This document shows, piece by piece, positions 1-7,955 of a stretch of DNA of 64,000 nucleotides; position 1 is the stretch's first letter; each line of letters starts with the position of its first letter. The notes below the pieces were generated by a model that did no database searches, was not told the DNA's origin, and saw nothing but the letters and a program-made list of their open reading frames with translations. Source of the DNA: Chitinophaga rupis. GTDB taxonomy: Bacteria; Bacteroidota; Bacteroidia; Chitinophagales; Chitinophagaceae. Both the position numbers and the translations under genes were made by a program. The stretch is from the NCBI RefSeq assembly GCF_900109685.1, contig NZ_FOBB01000001.1, forward strand, positions 310,001-374,000. The letters are read 5' to 3'.

Positions 1-1408
1 GATAATGCGTAAGGAAAAAGTATTGCGAATAATTGAATGTTACATTGGAAAATAAACGCTGGTTAAATACATGGTTCCAGCGCAGCGTGCCGGTAAGGTT
101 ACCCCAGCCCAGCTTAAAGGAACTTTTTTCCTGGTAACGCCGCTGGTCCGGTGCATCGGTAGTTTCGTAGTCGTGATCCTGGGCTATGACCAGCGCATCT
201 TCCCCGCCATAAGCGCTCAGGTAAAGACGGTCTTTCGGAGAAAAAATGTGGTTGATGCGTGCATTGGCATCATAGAAAAAAGCAAAGAAATCGCCTTTGT
301 CACCTAAGTCCATAACGTTCTTGACAGCATCATCCATTAACAGGTCAATATAAGAGCGGCGGCCGGATAGCACAAATGAGGTTTTATTCTTCCACAGCGG
401 CCCTTCTATCATAAACTTTGCGGCAATGGTGCTGATGGAAACCTCGCCATGATAATTTTTCATATCCCCATCCTTCATGGAAACATCTATGATTGAAGAT
501 AACCTTCCACCATAACGGGCCGGAAAAGCGCCTTTATACAGGTCAGCATTCTTGATGATGTCCGGGTTAAACACGGAGAAGATGCCGAACACATGTTCCG
601 AATTAAATACCGGGGTACCATCCAGCAATATCAGGTTCTGATCCGGGCTGCCGCCCCGCACACTCATTCCGCCGCTACCGTCTGCTCCGCCCGTTACACC
701 AGGCAGGCTTTGCAGGGTACGCATCACATCGGCTTCGCCCAGCAGCCGGGGCACGGCCTCTATTTCAGTAACAGGAATATTTACCTTGCTCATCTGGGTT
801 TGCTCCTGTAAATGCGCCTTCATATTTTCTGTAACCACTATTTCCTGTAAGCTGTTGGTGGGCTGCAGCGCCATGGCAATTTGCCGGTTACCGGTAGCCG
901 GCAGCTTATAACGTTGCGGGGTATAACCTATATAGGAGGCATAAAGGCTGCTGGTATCTTTTTTCAGGGTAATACTATAAAAGCCGTATTGGTTGGTAAC
1001 CGTACCAGCCCGCTGTGCAGGACAGTAAACCGTGGCGCCGATCAGCTTTTCACCGTTGCGTGCATCCTCCACATACCCGCTAATAGTACGCAGGGGCTTG
1101 TTTTTCATGGTTAGCACCACCTGGTTGCCTATGCGGGAGCTGGCAATATCATAAGGCTCAAATAATAGCTCCAGCACTTTTTTAAGCGGCTTGTTGCGCA
1201 CTTCCAGCGTTATGCGGTGCGAAAGGTCTACTACATCACGGCTATACGAAAAATGGATACCATATTTTTTTTCCAGCAGCTGGCAGGCCACCAGCAGGGG
1301 TTGGTCTTTCAGGCTAAGCGTTACTTTGGTATGCCAGTCCCAGGCCAGCACCTGCAGCGGAAAACAGCACAACAGCATCCCAAGCAGCAGCTTTGCGGTT
1401 AATGACAT
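1..1408 (-). CDS. TonB-dependent outer-membrane receptor with STN domain, N-terminal part
   Basis: Translating the minus strand from the ATG at 1408 gives an open frame of about 469 codons that runs off the window, so the C-terminal barrel is missing. A signal peptide (about residues 1-22) is followed by a secretin/TonB short N-terminal (STN) domain (about 25-95, LSLKDQPLLVACQLLEKKYG), a carboxypeptidase-regulatory-like domain (about 105-180, SGYVEDARNGEKLIGATV) and the plug domain (LQSLPGVTGGADGSGGMSVRGG, then LILLDGTPVFN, ARYGGRLSSIIDV). STN domains in such receptors usually signal to a FecR-type anti-sigma factor; none is visible here, so the partner may lie outside the window. The substrate cannot be told. 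Confidence 0.9.
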   Translation of the reverse strand, partial: MSLTAKLLLGMLLCCFPLQVLAWDWHTKVTLSLKDQPLLVACQLLEKKYGIHFSYSRDVVDLSHRITLEVRNKPLKKVLELLFEPYDIASSRIGNQVVLTMKNKPLRTISGYVEDARNGEKLIGATVYCPAQRAGTVTNQYGFYSITLKKDTSSLYASYIGYTPQRYKLPATGNRQIAMALQPTNSLQEIVVTENMKAHLQEQTQMSKVNIPVTEIEAVPRLLGEADVMRTLQSLPGVTGGADGSGGMSVRGGSPDQNLILLDGTPVFNSEHVFGIFSVFNPDIIKNADLYKGAFPARYGGRLSSIIDVSMKDGDMKNYHGEVSISTIAAKFMIEGPLWKNKTSFVLSGRRSYIDLLMDDAVKNVMDLGDKGDFFAFFYDANARINHIFSPKDRLYLSAYGGEDALVIAQDHDYETTDAPDQRRYQEKSSFKLGWGNLTGTLRWNHVFNQRLFSNVTFNYSQYFFLTHY

Positions 1409-1655
1409 AGATACACTGATCGTTTGATGGTTAAACAGTTATGTGACATACTACAGAATGGCACAGTACAGCGGGGTATAAAACCGGCCGGCCTTCTCCT
1501 ATGAGACGTACCGGCACAGGCATTCCCCTATTCCGGGCTCAAAAATAGAATATTAATAGCGGAAGTGCAGGTATACAATAAGTTAAATCGGCACATGAGC
1601 AGTTTATACCGGCCAACATCTCCCTGACATGCCCACAAATTCACTCATTAGTTTT

Positions 1656-1663
1656 TATCTTTG
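1656..1663 (+). promoter_or_regulatory. Bacteroidota -7 element (TATCTTTG) of pyrD
   Basis: TATCTTTG fits the Bacteroidota housekeeping -7 consensus TAnnTTTG and lies 8 bases before the pyrD ATG. Transcription would start at or almost at the start codon, giving a leaderless or near-leaderless mRNA. No clear TTTG -33 box is seen at the expected spacing. Confidence 0.55.
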
Positions 1664-1671
1664 CACCACAC

Positions 1672-2700
1672 ATGTATCAACTTATTAAGCAACTGCTGTT
1701 CAAATTTCCCCCGGAAAGCATTCACCATAGCGTAATGCGGGGCATTAAGCTGCTTCATGGCCTGCCGCTGGGCAAAACCATTCTGAATGCCAGCTTTAAT
1801 ACCAAAACCACCGGCCTGGAAAAAGAGCTGTGGGGACTTACCTTCCGCAACCCGGTAGGCCTGGCCGCCGGTTTTGATAAAGATGCCCGCTATACCGACG
1901 AACTAGCCAGCCTGGGATTTGGATTTGTGGAAATAGGTACGGTAACGCCCCTGCCCCAGCCGGGTAATGACCAGCCCCGCCTTTTTCGCCTGCCGGCAGA
2001 TCAGGCACTTATAAACCGAATGGGCTTTAATAATGAAGGCGCCGTTGCAGCCGCCAAGCGCCTGCTAAAACGCCGCTCCAATATTATTATAGGAGGGAAT
2101 ATTGGTAAGAATAAGGTAACCCCTAACGAGGAAGCAGTGAGCGATTATGAAAAATGCTTTCATGCCCTGTTTGATGTGGTGGATTATTTTGTGGTAAATG
2201 TAAGCTCGCCTAATACGCCCAACCTGCGCGCCCTGCAGGAAAAAGAGCCGCTGAAGCAGCTGCTGCACCACCTGCAGTTGTTAAACCAGCAAAAAAGCAA
2301 ACCCAAACCAATTTTATTAAAAATAGCGCCGGACCTGACCACCGAACAGCTGGATGATATTATTGAAATTGTGAAGGAAACCAGGCTGGCCGGCATTGTA
2401 GCTACCAATACCACCATTAGCCGGGAAGGCCTGCAAACACCCGCCGCCGAAGTAGCAGCCATAGGAGCGGGCGGTTTAAGCGGCCTGCCGGTAAAAGATA
2501 AATCCACTGCGGTGATCCGCTATATTCACGAACGCGCGGGTGAACAAATACCCATTATTGCAGCCGGCGGCATTTTTACGGCTGCCGATGCCAGAGAAAA
2601 GCTGGATGCCGGCGCTTCCCTGGTGCAGGTATATACCGGGTTCATTTATGAAGGCCCTGCCATTGTTAAAAATATTTGTAAAGGATTATTAAAAGGCTGA
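1672..2700 (+). CDS. pyrD: Dihydroorotate dehydrogenase (quinone), class 2
   Basis: This enzyme catalyses step 4 of pyrimidine synthesis, dihydroorotate to orotate, with FMN as cofactor and quinone as acceptor, at the inner face of the cytoplasmic membrane. The 342 residues match the class 2 length. Visible motifs are the N-terminal membrane-associating helices (residues 1-40), [13 protein letters not shown] (about 61-73), the FMN-binding stretch [28 protein letters not shown], the catalytic-serine loop [11 protein letters not shown] (about 176-186), and the phosphate-binding end IIAAGGIF and [11 protein letters not shown]. The start follows the -7 element by 8 bases. The TerC-family gene follows after 26 bases and may be cotranscribed. 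No other pyr genes are nearby. Confidence 0.97.
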   Translation: MYQLIKQLLFKFPPESIHHSVMRGIKLLHGLPLGKTILNASFNTKTTGLEKELWGLTFRNPVGLAAGFDKDARYTDELASLGFGFVEIGTVTPLPQPGNDQPRLFRLPADQALINRMGFNNEGAVAAAKRLLKRRSNIIIGGNIGKNKVTPNEEAVSDYEKCFHALFDVVDYFVVNVSSPNTPNLRALQEKEPLKQLLHHLQLLNQQKSKPKPILLKIAPDLTTEQLDDIIEIVKETRLAGIVATNTTISREGLQTPAAEVAAIGAGGLSGLPVKDKSTAVIRYIHERAGEQIPIIAAGGIFTAADAREKLDAGASLVQVYTGFIYEGPAIVKNICKGLLKG

Positions 2701-2726
2701 TCCTCCATTCATCAACTCATACCATC

Positions 2727-3500
2727 ATGGAACAATTGTTCACTACAGAATCCCTCATCAGCTTACTGACCCTGGTGCTGATGGAAGTTGTACTGGGTAT
2801 CGACAATGTTATTTTCGTATCTATTGTTATGAACCGCCTGCCGGAGCAGAAACGCCTGCAGGCCCGCCGCATCTGGATGTTTACCGGTATAGGCGTACGC
2901 GTTATACTGCTGCTGTGTATCGGTTACATTGTACGTGCGGTGAACCCGCTGTTCCACATAGGCAGCCATGGGTTTAGCCTGCGCGACCTGATCATGCTGG
3001 GCGGTGGCTTATTCCTGCTGATTAAAACCACCCGCGAAATTCACCACAAGCTGGAAGGGGAGGAAGAAACGCTGACTATAAAAGGAGGCGGAAAACAGGT
3101 ATCCCTGCTGAATGTGGTAGGGCAGATCATTGTAATTGATACCGTGTTTTCTTTTGATAGTATTATTACCGCAGTGGGCCTGGCCAAACAGGTACCCATT
3201 ATGATCATTGCGGTGATCATAGCCATGATCATTATGTTCCTGTTTGCACCCCGCATCAGCGACTTTATACATAAACATCCTACCCTGAAAATGCTGGCCC
3301 TCTCCTTCCTGGTAATGGTAGGCGCCATCCTGATCATAGAAGGCTGGGACGCGGAAAGGGCGCACGACCTGCACTTAAAGAACTACGTATATTTTGCCAT
3401 GGCTTTCTCCTTTGGCGTAGAAATGCTGAACATGGTGATGCGCAAGAAAACAACGAAGCCTGTGGAGCTGCGGGAGCCAACGGTGAAGGAGAAGGAATAA
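2727..3500 (+). CDS. TerC-family integral membrane protein
   Basis: The 257-residue protein has about seven hydrophobic segments. It carries the TerC-family acidic residues inside membrane helices: ELVLGIDN-type VVLGIDNVIF (about 22-31) and DTVFSFDSIITAVG (about 137-150). TerC proteins are linked to tellurite resistance and, in better studied members, to metal (Mn) export alongside secretion. Which applies here is not decided by the sequence. The C-terminus is short and charged (KKTTKPVELREPTVKEKE). It sits 26 bases after pyrD and is convergent with rsmE, with a repeat-rich gap between them. Confidence 0.9.
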   Translation: MEQLFTTESLISLLTLVLMEVVLGIDNVIFVSIVMNRLPEQKRLQARRIWMFTGIGVRVILLLCIGYIVRAVNPLFHIGSHGFSLRDLIMLGGGLFLLIKTTREIHHKLEGEEETLTIKGGGKQVSLLNVVGQIIVIDTVFSFDSIITAVGLAKQVPIMIIAVIIAMIIMFLFAPRISDFIHKHPTLKMLALSFLVMVGAILIIEGWDAERAHDLHLKNYVYFAMAFSFGVEMLNMVMRKKTTKPVELREPTVKEKE

Positions 3501-3523
3501 TGGGCAGATGTACAAATGAGAAG

Positions 3524-3664
3524 GAATGTGCCGATGTGCTAATGTGCTGGTATTTGTTGAGGATTGCATTTCGCTAAATTCACCAGTATCTTAAAGCACT
3601 TATGTTGCATAAAGGTGCCTGGCATTTGTTAAGGGCCACATGTAATCATATTTACCGGCACATT
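3524..3664 (+). repeat. Dispersed intergenic repeat, two copies, with GTGC word arrays
   Basis: The gap between convergent terC and rsmE holds two related units, 3533-3586 and 3612-3664. Each reads TGCYGGYATTTGTTRAGG, then about 20 variable bases, then an ACCRG(CACATT) end. A third copy lies inverted at 10395-10466. The unit ends are inverted repeats (GTGCYGGT/ACCRGCAC). Upstream, 3524-3550 is a tandem of the 8-base word ATGTGCYR. The last bases of the second copy overlap the rsmE stop codon. No coding potential is seen. Confidence 0.65.
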
Positions 3665-4376
3665 AAAAAGCATTGATTGAATTCATCAGCACACACGCCA
3701 CTACCCCGGCGGTTTCCGTACGTAAGCGCGTATTGCCTAAGGATACCGGCTGAAAGCCCTCTCCCAGTGCCTGCTCTATTTCCGCTGGTGTAAAATCGCC
3801 TTCCGGTCCTATTAATAATAAGGTATCCTGCCCGGGTTGCATAGCCTGCTGTAAATGCATTTTTTGCTCCGGTAAGCAATGCGCTATAAAACGCTGTGTA
3901 GCTGCAGGCTGCTTTACCAGGGTCTCAAATGCAACCGGGGCAGCCAGCCCGGGTAAATAATATTGCTGGGATTGTAGCATGGCAGCTACCAGTATGCTCT
4001 CTAAACGTTCTGTTTTAAACTTTTCTTTTTCCGTACGATGGGTAAGCAGGGGAATAATACCCTGTATCCCTATTTCTGTGGCTTTTTCCAGGAACCACTC
4101 CATACGGCTGGTATTTTTGGTAAAGGCAATGGCTATACGTAAGATGGGCGCGGGCGCCGGCAGGGTTTCACATTGCAGGATCTGCACCGTGCATTTTTTC
4201 CTATTGTCGTCTGTGATCGTGGCCGTAAATTTTTGCCCCTGCCCGTTGGCCAGCAGCACCTGCTGGCCCCTTTCCTTTCGCAGTACCTGCACACAGTATT
4301 TAGAGGTAGGCTCGTCCATGGTGTAAGCAGTAGCAGCAGGGTCCAGGCCTTTGGCGTAGAAAACAGGTAATTCCAT
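3663..4376 (-). CDS. rsmE: 16S rRNA (uracil-1498-N3)-methyltransferase RsmE
   Basis: The 237-residue protein is full length for a SPOUT-class methyltransferase that methylates U1498 of 16S rRNA in the assembled small subunit. The N-terminal PUA-like part (about 1-70) includes SKYCVQVLRKERGQQV. The C-terminal trefoil-knot domain carries LLIGPEGDFTPAEIEQAL (family form GPEGG; the second Gly is Asp here) and VSLGNTRLRTETAGVVA (family form LGxRILRTETA). It is transcribed away from the MATE gene, 15 bases after it, so the two probably share an mRNA. The stop codon overlaps the dispersed repeat. Confidence 0.95.
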   Translation of the reverse strand: MELPVFYAKGLDPAATAYTMDEPTSKYCVQVLRKERGQQVLLANGQGQKFTATITDDNRKKCTVQILQCETLPAPAPILRIAIAFTKNTSRMEWFLEKATEIGIQGIIPLLTHRTEKEKFKTERLESILVAAMLQSQQYYLPGLAAPVAFETLVKQPAATQRFIAHCLPEQKMHLQQAMQPGQDTLLLIGPEGDFTPAEIEQALGEGFQPVSLGNTRLRTETAGVVACVLMNSINAF

Positions 4377-4391
4377 GCTAAAAATTAAGGA

Positions 4392-5753
4392 TTAATTTGA
4401 AATAACAGTCTCCGGTAAAACAATATGCTTACGCGTTTTAACCTGGAAGCGGATGAACAATAACACAGAAGCCGTGAGCAGTCCCAGTAACAGTCCCCAC
4501 CAAATGCCCTGTATACCAAAGTTCAGATGAATGCCCAGTAAATAACCAATGGGCAAACCCAATCCCCAGTAAGCCAGCAGGGTAATAACGGTAGGCACCT
4601 TCACATCGCCCATACCTCTTAAGATCCCCAGCCCTACTACCTGTGTACCATCAAACAGCTGGAAAAAAGCAGCAATAATCAGCAGGTGGCTGGCAATCAG
4701 AATTACTTCCGGCTCTTTAATATACATCAGTGGCAGCAAATGGTTACCCAGCATAAATACCAGGGCCGCAGTGCCCATCAGCACCAGCACCATATGGTAG
4801 CTGGCAATGGCCGACAGGCGCAGCTCCCGGAACTGCCGGGCGCCAAAGAAGTTACCGCTTTTAATACCTGCTGCGGCCGATACGCCGCTGGCCATCATGT
4901 AGGTCATGGTAGCCAGGCTAATAGCTATCTGGTGGGCAGCCTGCTCACGTGCGCCTATCCAGCCCACCATTACTACGGCGCCGCTAAAAGCGCTTACTTC
5001 AAACAGGTATTGCAGCGCCACCGGTGCGCCAATACCCAGGATCTTTTGTATAGTGGCCCGCGATACATCCCTGAAATGGAACTCCTGCAAATATGGCTTG
5101 AACCGTGGCGCGCTGAGCACATACCAGCCCATGGCAGTTGCCATCAGCACACGGTCTGTTAAGGTAGCAATGCCCACACCTATTACGCCCATACGCGGTA
5201 AGCCAAACAACCCGAACACCAGCGTAATGCCCAGCAGGATATTGATCACATTCCCGATAATGCTGATGTTCATGGCCTGCCGGGTAAAGCCCAGCCCCTC
5301 TGCAAATTGTTTAAATGATTGGTAGATCATTAAGGGGAAAAAGGAAAATCCCAGGAACTGCAAAAAGGGCTTAGCCTGTGTGGCTACCGCCGCCGGCTGG
5401 TCCAGCAGCGGTATGTAATAGCTGCCGGTAACAATTACCGCGCATAACAATAACCCTACGGTTATATTGATCAATAAGCTCTGGCTTAACAAACAGCCGC
5501 AATAGGACCGGTTTCCCCGCCCGTTCTCCTGCGCTATCAGCGGCGTTAACCCGTAGGATATGCCAAGACCAGTTACCATAAAAATGGTGAAAATACTGTT
5601 GCCCAGGGAAACGGCCGCCAGCGGCACTTCGCCGGTATGGCCTATAATAATGCTGTCAGATAAGCCTACCAGGGTATGCCCCAGTTGTGAAATAACCACG
5701 GGATAGGCTAAACGGAAATTATCCTTATAAAACGGCTTGTATTTTAAAAACAT
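4392..5753 (-). CDS. MATE-family multidrug/toxin efflux transporter
   Basis: The 453 residues make about 12 membrane segments in two homologous halves, as in MATE (multi antimicrobial extrusion) Na+- or H+-coupled antiporters. The typical opening is DNFRLAYPVVISQLGHTLVGLSDSII. The second half begins near ILGIGAPVALQYLFEVSAFS, with the conserved proline and Q/E-rich first helix. The substrate is unknown. It lies upstream of rsmE on the same strand (15-base gap) and is separated from dnaB by an intrinsic terminator. Confidence 0.93.
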   Translation of the reverse strand: MFLKYKPFYKDNFRLAYPVVISQLGHTLVGLSDSIIIGHTGEVPLAAVSLGNSIFTIFMVTGLGISYGLTPLIAQENGRGNRSYCGCLLSQSLLINITVGLLLCAVIVTGSYYIPLLDQPAAVATQAKPFLQFLGFSFFPLMIYQSFKQFAEGLGFTRQAMNISIIGNVINILLGITLVFGLFGLPRMGVIGVGIATLTDRVLMATAMGWYVLSAPRFKPYLQEFHFRDVSRATIQKILGIGAPVALQYLFEVSAFSGAVVMVGWIGAREQAAHQIAISLATMTYMMASGVSAAAGIKSGNFFGARQFRELRLSAIASYHMVLVLMGTAALVFMLGNHLLPLMYIKEPEVILIASHLLIIAAFFQLFDGTQVVGLGILRGMGDVKVPTVITLLAYWGLGLPIGYLLGIHLNFGIQGIWWGLLLGLLTASVLLFIRFQVKTRKHIVLPETVISN

Positions 5754-5782
5754 GGAACTAGAATAGTATGATGCTAATACAA

Positions 5783-5822
5783 AAAGAAAAAGAGAGAAGT
5801 GCCCCTCTCCCTTTTCTTTGAA
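5783..5822 (-). terminator. Intrinsic terminator after dnaB
   Basis: Read on the minus strand, GGGAGAG and CTCTCTTTT form a hairpin followed by a T-rich run, about 20 bases after the dnaB stop and just before the MATE start. It would separate dnaB from the MATE-rsmE transcript. Confidence 0.6.
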
Positions 5823-5842
5823 TTTCTTTACAGTACCGGAAT

Positions 5843-7420
5843 TTAGAAAGGAGCGTCTTCCAACCCATCATCTCCAAAATCCATATCGTTCATTTTAGAG
5901 CCTTTCTGAATAAACATCTTGGCTTCATCATTGCTGCCGCCGCCGCTCTGGCGCATGCCTGCATACGGGTTGCCGCCACCGGGACCGCCGCCGCCTTCCA
6001 GGCTGCCATCGTCCTCAAAACGCTGGAACTCCAGCACCGCGCGCAGCTTAATGGTATCCAGCTGGCCGTTACGGTGTTTGGCTATACGCACGTGCGTTTC
6101 ACCTTTATTGGATTCGCCCATTTCATTGGCGGTAATTTCGTAGTATTCAGGACGGTACAGGAACATTACCATGTCCGCATCCTGTTCAATGGCGCCGGAT
6201 TCACGCAGGTCACTCAGCTGCGGCATCTTGTTGCCATCCTTACGTTTTTCCACATCACGGCTTAACTGCGACAGTGCTATCACCGGTACATGCAGCTCTT
6301 TTGCCAGGCCTTTCAGATCGCGGGAAATTTTACTGATCTCCTGCTCACGGTTGGTGTTACGGCCTTCACCGCCACCGCTCATCAGCTGCAGGTAGTCAAT
6401 GATGATCACCCCTACGCCGTGGTTATGCACCAGCCTGCGGCATTTAGCGCGTAGCTCAAAAATGTTCAGCGCCGGCGTATCATCAATAAAGATGGGCGCC
6501 TTGGCCAAACGTTCAATACCGTGTGTCATCAGCTTCTTCATCTCATACTCTTCCAGCTTACCACGGGAAATTTTTTCCAGCTTGATCTCTGATTCCGCGG
6601 ACAGGATACGTTGTACGATCTGCCCGGAGGACATTTCCAGTGAGAACACCGCAGCGCCTTTGGCAAAACGTGGGTGCAAAGCCGCATTCCTGGCCAGGTT
6701 CAGCGCAAACGCTGTTTTACCTACTGATGGACGGGCTGCTATGATGATAAGATCCGTTGGCTGCCATCCATAGGTAACCTTGTCCAGCGATGGGAAGCCG
6801 GAAGGTACCCCGGTAATATCGTCGCCTTTATTACGCAGGTCCTCAATACGCTTCATAGTATTCACCAGTACGCGGTCTATGGAATCGTAGTTCTTACGCA
6901 GGTGATTATTGGTAATTTCAAACAGTTTGGATTCCGCTCCATCCAGCAGGTCAAACACATCGGCCGTATCTTCATACGCTTCACTCAGTATTTCGCCGGA
7001 TATACGTATGAGCTCCCGCTGAATAAATTTCTGCAGGATGATACGTGCGTGCGCTTCAATATTGGCAGAGGAAACAACGGTGTTGGTAAGCCGGGTAACA
7101 TAAAAAGGCCCACCCACCATTTCCAGTTCTGCGGAAGACTTCAGTTCTTCCACCACGGTAAGGATATCCACCGGCATGGATTTAGCGGCTAACCGCTGCA
7201 TAGACAGGAAAATGCGCTGATGCGCCTCCACATAAAAACATTCCGGTTTCAGGATCTCTATCACGGTATCAAAAGCACCCTTTTCCAGCATAATGGCCCC
7301 CAGTACGGCCTCCTCCATATCTTTTGACTGTGGTGGTATTTTCCCGTATACCATGCTGGATACATCAATGGACGGCTTCCTACGTACATCTTTACGGTCT
7401 TTCTTGAGATTAAGATCCAT
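5843..7420 (-). CDS. dnaB: Replicative DNA helicase DnaB
   Basis: This is the hexameric 5'-3' fork helicase. Of 525 residues, the N-terminal helical domain is about 30-130, a linker helix about 170-200, and the RecA-like ATPase about 205-465. Visible motifs are Walker A ARPSVGKTAF (about 230), VFSLEMSS, Walker B VGVIIIDYLQLM, and SQLSRDVEKRKDGNKMPQLSDLRESGAIEQDADMV, split here by motif. The final 50 residues are unusual: a Gly-rich, apparently disordered stretch ending MDFGDDGLEDAPF, which resembles the acidic Pro-Phe tip of single-strand binding protein. No intein is present. It is transcribed away from a 535-base gap that holds DnaA-box-like sites. Confidence 0.97.
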   Translation of the reverse strand: MDLNLKKDRKDVRRKPSIDVSSMVYGKIPPQSKDMEEAVLGAIMLEKGAFDTVIEILKPECFYVEAHQRIFLSMQRLAAKSMPVDILTVVEELKSSAELEMVGGPFYVTRLTNTVVSSANIEAHARIILQKFIQRELIRISGEILSEAYEDTADVFDLLDGAESKLFEITNNHLRKNYDSIDRVLVNTMKRIEDLRNKGDDITGVPSGFPSLDKVTYGWQPTDLIIIAARPSVGKTAFALNLARNAALHPRFAKGAAVFSLEMSSGQIVQRILSAESEIKLEKISRGKLEEYEMKKLMTHGIERLAKAPIFIDDTPALNIFELRAKCRRLVHNHGVGVIIIDYLQLMSGGGEGRNTNREQEISKISRDLKGLAKELHVPVIALSQLSRDVEKRKDGNKMPQLSDLRESGAIEQDADMVMFLYRPEYYEITANEMGESNKGETHVRIAKHRNGQLDTIKLRAVLEFQRFEDDGSLEGGGGPGGGNPYAGMRQSGGGSNDEAKMFIQKGSKMNDMDFGDDGLEDAPF

Positions 7421-7640
7421 TTATGTTAAAAGAATTAAGAAAAATGAATGAAAAATAGATTACTGTACTACTGTTATGGCCTGTTTCCCCAATGGGTCCT
7501 ACAAATTTTTTAGCATCCCGGTATTCAGTTCTTCTTTAACAAATTGTAAACTTTTTTGAGCTGTAAAAACTAAGGTAAAGGCATTTTTTCATTAAAGCCG
7601 TACCATAACCGGATAATATTTATAAAACCTCACGCACACA

Positions 7641-7760
7641 ATATTCACACGCAAAATGTCAGTTATCCACTGACTGAGCTCCTGTTATCCACCAATTGGC
7701 ACAAAAATACCCTGCAAATCTCCGATTATTCACACACTTTGTGTAAAAAGATTTTCCACA
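7641..7760 (+). promoter_or_regulatory. Cluster of DnaA-box-like 9-mers (candidate origin or DnaA-regulated site)
   Basis: Against TTWTNCACA, the cluster contains ATATTCACA (7641-7649), TTATCCACT (7663-7671), TTATCCACC (7685-7693), TTATTCACA (7726-7734, perfect), TTTTCCACA (7752-7760, perfect) and, on the other strand, TTTTACACA (7740-7748, perfect). The first three start exactly 22 bases apart, about two helical turns. An AT-rich segment lies just upstream, and the flanking genes run away on both sides. Origin function is inference; autoregulation of dnaB by DnaA is the alternative. Confidence 0.45.
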
Positions 7761-7890
7761 TAATCCTTGGATCGTAATTCACATGTTCGTGGGAGAAAAC
7801 CCGGACGCGTTCGCCGGTCACGATCCATTTTAGCACCCGCCTTTCATGGCCAAGCGCCTGTTTTTGCCTTTATAAACTACATAACAGGCT

Positions 7891-7917
7891 GTGGACCATA
7901 GACCGTGGACTGTGGAC
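7891..7917 (+). repeat. Heptamer array GTGGACY
   Basis: Four tandem 7-base words: GTGGACC, ATAGACC, GTGGACT, GTGGAC. The array lies between the DnaA-box-like cluster and pheT. It is one of several unrelated period-7 word families in the intergenic DNA of this window. Confidence 0.6.
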
Positions 7918-7955
7918 TTTTTAATTATCTTTACACCACTTTATTATCTTGTAAA

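Larger units (their letters stand above)
7421..7955. other. Divergent dnaB/pheT intergenic region (gene-free)
   Basis: This 535-base gap holds no gene. It is AT-rich around 7560-7630, with runs such as GGATAATATTTATAAAACC. It carries the DnaA-box-like cluster at 7641-7760 and a heptamer array at 7891-7917. The open frame beginning at 7905 is only an upstream extension of pheT. Confidence 0.8.

Noticed and set aside
7905..7955. Upstream extension of pheT
   Set aside because: The 17 added residues are not typical of PheT, and the family N-terminus MTISYNWL begins at 7956.
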